From an uncultured Bacteroidales bacterium (lineage in GTDB: Bacteria > Bacteroidota > Bacteroidia > Bacteroidales > F082): DNA of 64,000 nucleotides. The position numbers and the translations under genes were made by a program. Numbering within the stretch: position 1 is the stretch's first letter; each line of letters begins with the position of its first letter. The notes under the pieces are model-generated. The model made no database searches, was not told the origin of the DNA, and saw nothing but the letters and a program-made list of their open reading frames with translations. The stretch spans positions 124,001 to 188,000 of the forward strand of contig CAMZAM010000002.1 in the NCBI GenBank assembly GCA_947304185.1, given 5' to 3'. Positions 42,098 through 49,234 of the stretch are shown here, in pieces.

Positions 42098-42105
42098 TAA
42101 TTTTG
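42098..42105 (+). promoter_or_regulatory. -7 promoter word of the uridine phosphorylase gene
   Basis: TAATTTTG, 27 bases before ATG 42133. Confidence 0.6.
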
Positions 42106-42132
42106 TAAAAATTTTTAAACAATTAACTGGAT

Positions 42133-43008
42133 ATGAACACTAAACCCATTCCCGGATCACAACTTGTCTTCAACAACGAAGGCGCAATATATCATTTGAA
42201 TCTCTTTCCGGAGATGCTTGCCGACAACATCATTTTGGTAGGTGACCCCGACCGTGTGGCAATGGTTTCGAGCAATTTCGACACTATTGAATACAAACGT
42301 CAAAACCGCGAACTGGTAACGCACACCGGCACTTACAAAGGCAAACGCATCACTGCGCTTTCGACCGGCATGGGTACCGACAACATTGATATCGTTGTCA
42401 ATGAGCTTGATGCTGTGGCTAACATCGACTTCAAGACACGCACCCCGAAGAAAGAGCATCGCACGCTCAACATGGTGCGTTTGGGCACCTGCGGTGCTTT
42501 ACAGCCTGAGATCGGTGTGGAAGACAGCTACGTGGCTTCGCGTTATGCCATCGGTCTTGACGGCCTCGCCTACTTCTACAAGGAACACAACGAAGTGATT
42601 GACAAGGATATGACTGACGCGTTCATCCGCGACATGAAATACCCGACGGACCTTCCAAAGCCTTACATCGTGGGATGCTCCAACGAGCTCTTCGACCGTC
42701 TCGCCGAAGGTTATCATCAGGGTATCACTGCTACGTCGCCAGGATTCTACGGACCTCAAGGGCGCTCACTTCGCCTAGAGCTCACCTATCCGCAAATCAA
42801 TCCGGATATCGAGAGATTCAACTATAAAGGATGGAAAGTGTGTAACTTCGAGATGGAGTCGTCGGCGTTGTTCAGCCTCGGTAAGATGTTGGGACACAAC
42901 TGCTTAACTATCTGTGTGGCAATAGCCAACCGTGTCACGGAAAAATTCTCCGCCGACTATCATCCTTACGTTGAAAAACTGATTAAAACGACCCTCGATA
43001 GGTTATAA
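42133..43008 (+). CDS. udp: Uridine phosphorylase-like nucleoside phosphorylase
   Basis: A 291-residue PNP/UDP family protein. It has the phosphate-site words ILVGDPDRVAMV and VRLGTCGALQ, the GTDNIDIVVNEL strand, and FEMESSALFSLG (ribose and base site Glu-Met-Glu). It cleaves uridine with phosphate to uracil and ribose 1-phosphate. Length and spacing fit the Bacteroidota group, which carries an extra loop near FYGPQGRSLRL. Converges on the nitrilase-like gene with a 6-base overlap of ends. Confidence 0.88.
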   Translation: MNTKPIPGSQLVFNNEGAIYHLNLFPEMLADNIILVGDPDRVAMVSSNFDTIEYKRQNRELVTHTGTYKGKRITALSTGMGTDNIDIVVNELDAVANIDFKTRTPKKEHRTLNMVRLGTCGALQPEIGVEDSYVASRYAIGLDGLAYFYKEHNEVIDKDMTDAFIRDMKYPTDLPKPYIVGCSNELFDRLAEGYHQGITATSPGFYGPQGRSLRLELTYPQINPDIERFNYKGWKVCNFEMESSALFSLGKMLGHNCLTICVAIANRVTEKFSADYHPYVEKLIKTTLDRL

Positions 43009-43761
43009 GACGTAATCTTGCTGCTCGTCTTCGTGTTTCATCGAAATGAGGCATTCAAGGTTGACGTCAACGACAGCTTCCTCGAAGAAAGGAGCCGATG
43101 CCACGACATAACTCTCGTACCCGAAAATCATAGAGCCGCCGTCATAGGTGGCTTCTTTTTTTGGTGCCACGTTGTTGACAAACACCAGCGGGCGCTCGGT
43201 CTTTAACACATTCTGTCTCAGCGTGTTACGACGTATTCTTGCTTGATCTACACCGCATTTCTCGGCACCGATATTGATAATGACATCGGGAGCAAGCGGC
43301 ATCAGCTCATCAACACGATTCGTCAGTAAAAACTCGTCTTCGTTAGTGTTTGCGAGGTCTTTGCCTATCGTCACAGCGTATTTATGGCAACCGATCTGCA
43401 ACAGCTCGTCGGCATCGGAAGGCTCGAAAATGCCACGTTCAAAATCTTCTAAGTATTTCTTTTTGAACACCTTACGCTGACCTTGAAACAGATATACCGC
43501 CGTGTTGAACTTACCGACGGGACATCCAACGAGCAGGCCGATGTTCTCGCATTCTGCTGCGATTTTATCTAAAGCCTTTTCGCATCTGTCAACAAAACCA
43601 GGTGTTTTGAATGTCTCAGCAGAGCAGACACCGCTCACCGAAAGCTCCGGAAATATTACTAAAGTAGAGGCTTTAGCCTTGTGAGCCGCCTCTACTATTT
43701 TAGCCACGTTGCCTTCGATATCGCCAGCCACACTGGCAATCTGTGCTAACGTTATCTTCAT
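43003..43761 (-). CDS. Nitrilase-fold protein like NadE's glutaminase domain, catalytic Cys missing
   Basis: A 252-residue protein aligned with the N-terminal carbon-nitrogen hydrolase domain of glutamine-dependent NAD synthetase. Glu is in IFPELSVSG (about 39) and Lys in FKKKYLEDF (about 101). The strand that should read 'xxICEDxW' reads VTIGKDLAN, so the nucleophile Cys is Gly and the next Glu is Lys. The C-terminal NAD synthetase domain is absent. It is probably a non-hydrolytic relative or a decaying gene. It starts one base inside the stop of the outer-membrane protein gene (TAATG). Confidence 0.75.
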   Translation of the reverse strand: MKITLAQIASVAGDIEGNVAKIVEAAHKAKASTLVIFPELSVSGVCSAETFKTPGFVDRCEKALDKIAAECENIGLLVGCPVGKFNTAVYLFQGQRKVFKKKYLEDFERGIFEPSDADELLQIGCHKYAVTIGKDLANTNEDEFLLTNRVDELMPLAPDVIINIGAEKCGVDQARIRRNTLRQNVLKTERPLVFVNNVAPKKEATYDGGSMIFGYESYVVASAPFFEEAVVDVNLECLISMKHEDEQQDYVL

Positions 43762-44381
43762 TAGAATAAGAATCCTACTTCAAAACACAAGTTACTCATC
43801 GAGAACTTATCGTTATTCAACGACATCATCTTCGAGAAGTTGTTGTCGTAGGCCACCATAAGCTGTAGGGTGCTGTGTGTCATCACTTCCATTTCAACAC
43901 CGAGATGCAGAAGGAAAGAGCTGCACAATTTACGATAAGTATGCTTGTCGTCTCCTCTTTCATTGTTACTTGCCATGATGTTCAGACCGTAACCAATCTC
44001 TCCGAAAACACAGAATTTATCGGCGAAAGTCTCAGTTTTCATCTTTAAAAGCAATGGAATCTGAAGATATGTGTTACTGATAGTTCTGGAATATGTCGAG
44101 GTTACATTCAGTGTGTCTGTAACAGTGTATTTATAACCCATGTTGCTGCCCATGATAGTGAATCCAGTGGTGAAGCCGTAATTTTCACCGAAATACTTGA
44201 TTCCGGTAAAACCGAATTTATAGCACAAACCTGGATCTTTGGCAGTTACATTCTCAGCATTGGTTGACAAAAATGATGCACCTAAACCGCCTTTTAAACC
44301 TAATTGATACTCAAAACGTTGTGCGTTAGCCGCAAATGAAACAATCATCGCGAGGAGCAGAATGTAAAATTTCTTTTTCAT
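43761..44381 (-). CDS. Outer membrane beta-barrel protein (type 1)
   Basis: A 206-residue protein starting at ATG 44381 (MKKKFYILLLAM), with a signal peptide ending AANAQ. An eight-strand-like barrel follows: LGLKGGLGASFLS, TYLQIPLLLKMK and the C-terminal CFEVGFLF with final Phe. This is the common 'outer membrane beta-barrel' family of Bacteroidota (PorT-like fold). It is the first gene of a two-gene unit with the nitrilase-like gene and divergent from the next barrel gene. Function not known. Confidence 0.8.
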   Translation of the reverse strand: MKKKFYILLLAMIVSFAANAQRFEYQLGLKGGLGASFLSTNAENVTAKDPGLCYKFGFTGIKYFGENYGFTTGFTIMGSNMGYKYTVTDTLNVTSTYSRTISNTYLQIPLLLKMKTETFADKFCVFGEIGYGLNIMASNNERGDDKHTYRKLCSSFLLHLGVEMEVMTHSTLQLMVAYDNNFSKMMSLNNDKFSMSNLCFEVGFLF

Positions 44382-44409
44382 ATTTGTATAATAGTTTAAT
44401 AATTTTAAA

Positions 44410-44425
44410 TATCTTTGCAAAAATA
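44410..44425. promoter_or_regulatory. Two abutting divergent -7 promoter words
   Basis: TATCTTTG (44410-44417, plus strand) is joined directly to CAAAAATA (44418-44425, TATTTTTG on the minus strand). The two promoters share one 16-base near-palindrome, facing away from each other into genes starting at 44455 (+) and 44381 (-). Confidence 0.7.
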
Positions 44426-44454
44426 ATAAAAAATTGATAACGCAGAAAATATCA

Positions 44455-45108
44455 ATGAAAAAATTATTATTCGTCATAATATTTTTTCTTTCCACCATCC
44501 TTACAAGAGCGGAGGGGTTTGGTATTTATGTGGGTGGTAAGCTGGGTTATCAGACCACAAAACTGTCGGCGGCAAGGGTCGATATCAATGCCGGCTTGAA
44601 CGAACACATGGTTTTAGGTGGCTTTGGGCGTTTCGTCATCAAGAATTTTGTCATACAGCCTGAAATGACGCTATTCAGCACTTCACAGATTTTCGATCTT
44701 AGCGGAACCGACGCAACACATCTTAATATCAGCGTCGAGACGGAACAGCAGAGTCTGGCAATGCCGCTTATGGTCGGATATCAGTTTTTCGATCAGTCGC
44801 TTATCAAAGTGAGGGCCACTGCCGGTCTTGTGATGTATTATGTACTTGGCCAAAACAATCAGAACAACTACAATAATCAAAGTCTTGATGTTGAGGCGAA
44901 TAAGATAACCTGGGGAAGTGCGCTCAGCGTAGGTGTTGACTTTATGATGTTTACCTTAGACCTCAGCTACAGCTTCGGCTTAACCAATATCGTAGAACGG
45001 GAAATAGTGGATATTGGCGGGCATACCTTTGTCATGGACAACACACGCCAAAACTTTTTCACCATCACCGTTGGTATTAAATTGTTTAACTACATATACG
45101 AGGAATAG
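44455..45108 (+). CDS. Outer membrane beta-barrel protein (type 2)
   Basis: A 217-residue protein with signal peptide MKKLLFVIIFFLSTILTRA, then GFGIYVGGKLGYQTTKL, LAMPLMVGYQFF and a C-terminal strand ending TVGIKLFNYI. Same general barrel fold as the divergent neighbour. Its stop abuts the ATG of the aminopeptidase gene at 45109 with no gap, so the two are co-translated. Unknown function. Confidence 0.8.
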   Translation: MKKLLFVIIFFLSTILTRAEGFGIYVGGKLGYQTTKLSAARVDINAGLNEHMVLGGFGRFVIKNFVIQPEMTLFSTSQIFDLSGTDATHLNISVETEQQSLAMPLMVGYQFFDQSLIKVRATAGLVMYYVLGQNNQNNYNNQSLDVEANKITWGSALSVGVDFMMFTLDLSYSFGLTNIVEREIVDIGGHTFVMDNTRQNFFTITVGIKLFNYIYEE

Positions 45109-46386
45109 ATGTCTATAGATAAAATACCGAATGCGTTTTTTGCGAGAAATCGTAAGAACTTCGCCGCGATGATGACGAAGAATGCCATCGCTGTGTTCAC
45201 GGCCAACGAAGAGATGCCGCGCAATGGCGACCAATGCTATCCTTTCCGGCAGAACTCGGATTTCTTTTATCTCACCGGCATCGATCGTGAAGGCGCTTAC
45301 CTCATCCTCTATCCCGACCATCCGAAACCTGAGATGCGCGAGATACTGTTTATCGAGCCTTACAGCGAGACAAAAGCCATTTGGCGGGGTGAGATGCTCG
45401 ACGCAAAACAGGCAAAAGAGATCTCGGGATGCGATAACGTGATGTATGCCGACTGCTTCAACGATATTCTTAAAGAATTGATACTCAATAGCTCCAAAGT
45501 ATATCTCAACCTTTACGAATACTCGCGTTTCGAGACGAAAGTGTCGACAATTCAGGACCGTTTCGTGAAAGAGATAAAGGAACAGTATCCGCTCCATTCC
45601 TTCGACCGCTCGGCACCTATCTTGAATAAGCTTCGTAAGATTAAATCTCAAGAAGAAATCGAAATAATAAAACACGCCTGCGACATCACGGGAAAAGCGT
45701 TTTTGCATTGCTTAAAGACAGTAAAACCTGGACGTTACGAATATGAGATGCAGGCCGAGATGGAATACATCTTCAAGATGAACAATGCTTCGGGGCATGC
45801 CTTCCACCCTATTGTGGCCGGTGGCAAAAATGCCTGCTGTCTGCATTACTCAAAGAACGATAGTATCTTGAACGACAATGAGTTACTGCTTTTCGACATG
45901 GGGTGCGAGTATATGAACTACGCCTCCGATCTGAGCAGGACCATCCCTATCAATGGCAAGTTCACTCCACGTCAGAAAGAGTGCTATGAAGCCGTTTTGA
46001 GAGTAAAAAAAGAGATAACGAAGCTATACAAAGTCGGCGGTACGATTGACAAAATCAACCAGACCACCTACCAGCTTATGGAGAAAGAGATGATAAAACT
46101 CGGATTGTTCACTCAGCAAGATGTTGACAATCAAGACCCCGCGAATCCGCTGTACCGCAAATACCTCATGCACGGCATGGCGCATCATATCGGCTTGGAC
46201 TGCCACGACAACCTCGACAAGTACGAGCCATTCGCTCCAGGCATGGTGCTCTCATGTGAGCCAGGACTATACATCCGCGAGGAAGGAATAGGAATCCGTC
46301 TCGAAGATGACATCTTAATCACTGATGGTGAACCGGTTAACTTATTTGGCGACTTGGAAATTGAAATTAAAGAAATAACAAAATAA
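45109..46386 (+). CDS. pepP: Aminopeptidase P family (M24B) protein
   Basis: A 425-residue metalloenzyme. An N-terminal creatinase-like domain (about 1-165; FRQNSDFFYLTGI) and the pita-bread C-terminal domain. All five metal ligands are present: Asp in LLFDMGCEY, Asp in YASDLSRT, His in HGMAHHIGLDCHD, Glu in SCEPGLYI, Glu in RLEDD. It removes N-terminal residues before proline. A second M24B gene lies at 47670. Immediately after the barrel gene in one transcript. Confidence 0.93.
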   Translation: MSIDKIPNAFFARNRKNFAAMMTKNAIAVFTANEEMPRNGDQCYPFRQNSDFFYLTGIDREGAYLILYPDHPKPEMREILFIEPYSETKAIWRGEMLDAKQAKEISGCDNVMYADCFNDILKELILNSSKVYLNLYEYSRFETKVSTIQDRFVKEIKEQYPLHSFDRSAPILNKLRKIKSQEEIEIIKHACDITGKAFLHCLKTVKPGRYEYEMQAEMEYIFKMNNASGHAFHPIVAGGKNACCLHYSKNDSILNDNELLLFDMGCEYMNYASDLSRTIPINGKFTPRQKECYEAVLRVKKEITKLYKVGGTIDKINQTTYQLMEKEMIKLGLFTQQDVDNQDPANPLYRKYLMHGMAHHIGLDCHDNLDKYEPFAPGMVLSCEPGLYIREEGIGIRLEDDILITDGEPVNLFGDLEIEIKEITK

Positions 46387-46395
46387 AATTTTATC

Positions 46396-47169
46396 ATGAA
46401 AAAAGCATTACTTATCGTAGCATTAGTCGCTACAGCATTTTGCGCAAAGGCGCAGGTAAACATTCAGGAACAGTACGATTTTAACCGTGAGCATCTCACC
46501 ACAACCCTTGAAATGTTCAAAATGGATGACTGGGGAAGCACATTCTTCTTCACCGATATCTATCACCCGGACAATCTCACTGGACCGACAGGTTATTACA
46601 CAGAGATCGCCCGTGGCTTGAACTTCTGGCAGAACACCAAACTCGGTGGTCTGAGCGCCCACGTCGAATGGAACGGCGGTCAGTTCGCCAGCAACGCATG
46701 GCTCTTCGGTGCTGAGTATCTGTTGCATTCTTCTGATTACAGATACACCTTGACACTTGAAGTGTTGTACAAGAGAATCAGCGGTCAGAAAGAATTGGAT
46801 AAGATGGATCCTGCCGTACGTCCTTGGGACAAGGTTAGCGATGTGCCTCTTCAGTTCACCATCGTTTGGGGATGCGCTGACATCTTCGGAGCTAAAGGTC
46901 TGACATTCAGCGGCTTTGCCGATTTCTGGTGGGAAAACTGTGGCTGGGCTGACCCTGAAGGCAGCTTTGATGTAACAAGTTGTGTCTTCATCAGCGAGCC
47001 TCAGCTCTGGTACAACATCGGTCAGTTCTTCAACTGCCCTAACCTCAACATCGGCGGTGAGGTGGAAATAGCTTATAACTTCGCAGGCGGCTGGCGCAGC
47101 GACCTCGAATTTCATAAAAACAAAGGATTGACCGTAGCTCCGGCATGCGGCATAAAATGGAACTTCTAA
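46396..47169 (+). CDS. Tsx-like outer membrane protein (DUF5020 type)
   Basis: A 257-residue protein with signal peptide 1-20 (ends AKAQ). The body has EMFKMDDWGSTFFFTDIY, GYYTEIARGLNFW and the C-terminal APACGIKWNF. These words fit the DUF5020 family, related to the nucleoside channel Tsx. Placement directly before a guanine deaminase-like gene (3 bases apart) and 3 kb from uridine phosphorylase supports a nucleoside or nucleobase uptake role. That role is inference. Confidence 0.75.
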   Translation: MKKALLIVALVATAFCAKAQVNIQEQYDFNREHLTTTLEMFKMDDWGSTFFFTDIYHPDNLTGPTGYYTEIARGLNFWQNTKLGGLSAHVEWNGGQFASNAWLFGAEYLLHSSDYRYTLTLEVLYKRISGQKELDKMDPAVRPWDKVSDVPLQFTIVWGCADIFGAKGLTFSGFADFWWENCGWADPEGSFDVTSCVFISEPQLWYNIGQFFNCPNLNIGGEVEIAYNFAGGWRSDLEFHKNKGLTVAPACGIKWNF

Positions 47170-47172
47170 ACT

Positions 47173-47652
47173 ATGGAAATAACAGAGAAAGATAAGGAAT
47201 TCATGCGCGAGGCCATACGTCTCGCCGATGAGAGCGTCAAAAACGGAGGCGGTCCCTTCGGTGCTGTCATCGTGAAAGACGGCGAGATAATCGCTGGAGC
47301 ATCCAACTCAGTGACTCTCGACAACGACCCGACGGCACATGCAGAGATGAACGCCATACGCAAAGCCTGCAAAAAACTTGGTACTTTCGACCTGACAGGA
47401 TGCACCATCTACACCTCATGCGAGCCGTGTCCGATGTGTCTTGGAGCCAATTATTGGGCTCATATCAGCAAGATTTATTACGGAAACAACCGTAAAGACG
47501 CACACGACATCGACTTCGCTGACGACTTCATCTATGAGGAGATAAACCGCCCCATGGTGAACCGCAGAGTGCCTATCATACCGTTGCTGCGCGACGAAGC
47601 TCAGCAGACATTCCGCCTCTGGACTGAAAAGACTGATAAAATCGAATATTAA
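47173..47652 (+). CDS. Guanine deaminase-like nucleobase deaminase
   Basis: A 159-residue zinc deaminase of the cytidine deaminase superfamily. The active site is TAHAEMNAIR (zinc His and proton-shuttle Glu) and TSCEPCPMCLGA (two zinc Cys). Long stretches match Bacillus guanine deaminase GuaD, including GGPFGAVIVKDGEII and DDFIYEEI with a C-terminal tail that covers the neighbouring active site in the dimer. It probably turns guanine into xanthine. Follows the Tsx-like porin by 3 bases. Confidence 0.85.
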   Translation: MEITEKDKEFMREAIRLADESVKNGGGPFGAVIVKDGEIIAGASNSVTLDNDPTAHAEMNAIRKACKKLGTFDLTGCTIYTSCEPCPMCLGANYWAHISKIYYGNNRKDAHDIDFADDFIYEEINRPMVNRRVPIIPLLRDEAQQTFRLWTEKTDKIEY

Positions 47653-47669
47653 ATCAAAAATGTAAAGCT

Positions 47670-49091
47670 ATGTTTACAAAAGGTTTTTATGTAAAAAACA
47701 GAGCTGCTCTGAAAAAACTGATGAACAAAGGCATCGCGTTCTTCGTGGCCAACGATGAGGCATCGATGAACTACCCCGACAACACCTATCATTACCGTCA
47801 GGACAGCAACTTCGCATATTTCTTCGGATTGAACCATCCTGATCTGGTTGGCGTCATCGACTTCGAGAGCGGCGAGGAGATACTCTTCGGCAAGGAAGTC
47901 ACCATCGACGACGTGATCTGGTGCGGCCCGCTGCCGTCACTGCCTGAGCAAGGCGAGATGATTGGCATTAAAGACTGCCGTGACATCAACCGTTTCCCGG
48001 AATACATCCGCGAGCAGATGGAGAAAGGTCGTATGATACACGTCACACCGCCTTACCGCGGCGACACCACCATCAAGATCGCCAACTACATGGATATCGA
48101 CGTCTACGAAGTAGAAAACTATGTCAGCCAGCTGCTCATCGAAGCTATCGTGAGCCTGCGTGAGATCAAGAGCGACATCGAGATCAAGGAGATGGATTAT
48201 GCAGCAGACACAGCCTATTACATGCAGACTACAGCCATGAAGATGTGTAAGCCTGGCGTCATCGAACAGGAGATCAGCGGCACCATCGAAGGCATCGCCA
48301 TCGCAAGAGGCAGCAGCATCTCATTCCCTAACATCGTCAGCATGGACGGACAGACCCTGCACAACCACTATCACGGCAACGTCCTCAAGGAAGGCCGTAT
48401 GATGGTGTGCGACTGCGGCGCCGAGACGTTCAACTACCTTGACAGCGACTTCACACGCACCACACCTGTCGGCGGTAAGTTCAACAGCCGCCAGCGCGAC
48501 GTCTATGAGATCGTGCTGAAGGCTAACACCACGGTGGCAAAGAACACCAAGCCAGGCATGCGATACATGGAGATGCATAAGCTCGCGGCACGCACACTCA
48601 TCGAAGGATTGCAAGGCATCGGACTCATGAAAGGCAACGTCGACGACGCGCTGGCGGCTGGCGCTCACTATCTGTTCCAGCCCCACGGCCTCGGCCACAT
48701 GCTCGGCATGGACGTGCACGACATGGAAGGTCTCGGCGAAGTCAACGTGGGTTATAACAAAGAGACACCACGTTCGACACAGCAAGGCTTCAGCTGCCTC
48801 CGCTGCGGTAAGGTGCTGAAACCGGGATTCGTGGTCACCGACGAGCCAGGCATCTATTTCATCCCAACGCTCATCGATATCTGGAAAGCCGAAGGCAAAC
48901 ATAAAGATTTCATCAACTACGATAAACTCGAGACATTCAAGGACTTCGGCGGTATCCGCATCGAAGACGACCTCCTCATCACCGAGACAGGCAACAGGAT
49001 CTTAGGCAAACCTATTCCAAAGACCGTCGAAGACGTGGAGAGGACATGTGCTGAACCACGCGAGTGGATTAGGATTCCAGGAATATTCTAA
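47670..49091 (+). CDS. Aminopeptidase P family (M24B) protein, second copy
   Basis: A 473-residue relative of the 45109 gene with the same architecture. An N-terminal domain (HYRQDSNFAYFFGL) and metal ligands in MVCDCGAETF, YLDSDFTRT, PHGLGHMLGMDVHD, TDEPGIYF and RIEDD. It is longer near the C-terminus, with an insert (YKETPRST-type region, CLRCGKVLKPG) and a final WIRIPG. Probably a different peptide specificity. Last gene of the 44455-49091 series; a hairpin follows. Confidence 0.93.
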   Translation: MFTKGFYVKNRAALKKLMNKGIAFFVANDEASMNYPDNTYHYRQDSNFAYFFGLNHPDLVGVIDFESGEEILFGKEVTIDDVIWCGPLPSLPEQGEMIGIKDCRDINRFPEYIREQMEKGRMIHVTPPYRGDTTIKIANYMDIDVYEVENYVSQLLIEAIVSLREIKSDIEIKEMDYAADTAYYMQTTAMKMCKPGVIEQEISGTIEGIAIARGSSISFPNIVSMDGQTLHNHYHGNVLKEGRMMVCDCGAETFNYLDSDFTRTTPVGGKFNSRQRDVYEIVLKANTTVAKNTKPGMRYMEMHKLAARTLIEGLQGIGLMKGNVDDALAAGAHYLFQPHGLGHMLGMDVHDMEGLGEVNVGYNKETPRSTQQGFSCLRCGKVLKPGFVVTDEPGIYFIPTLIDIWKAEGKHKDFINYDKLETFKDFGGIRIEDDLLITETGNRILGKPIPKTVEDVERTCAEPREWIRIPGIF

Positions 49092-49110
49092 AGATTCAGA
49101 ATATCATCAT

Positions 49111-49145
49111 GTAGAGACGCCATGATATGACGTCTCTATTTTTTT
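49111..49145 (+). terminator. Terminator after the second aminopeptidase gene
   Basis: TAGAGACG (49112-49119) pairs with CGTCTCTA (49131-49138), followed by seven T. The same GTAGAGACG stem occurs at 28632. Confidence 0.8.
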
Positions 49146-49188
49146 GCAAAAAAATTAAAAAATTAACTGACATTTTGTCATAATTTTG

Positions 49189-49196
49189 TATCTTTG
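49189..49196 (+). promoter_or_regulatory. -7 promoter word of the pheT operon
   Basis: TATCTTTG, 38 bases before ATG 49235. Confidence 0.7.
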
Positions 49197-49234
49197 CAAG
49201 ATTAATTCATCGTAGAATAATAAACATTTGTAAA

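Noticed and set aside
48321-48902. Long open frame antisense to the second aminopeptidase (193 codons)
   Set aside because: Mirror of a well-conserved coding region, with no start context or recognisable domain.
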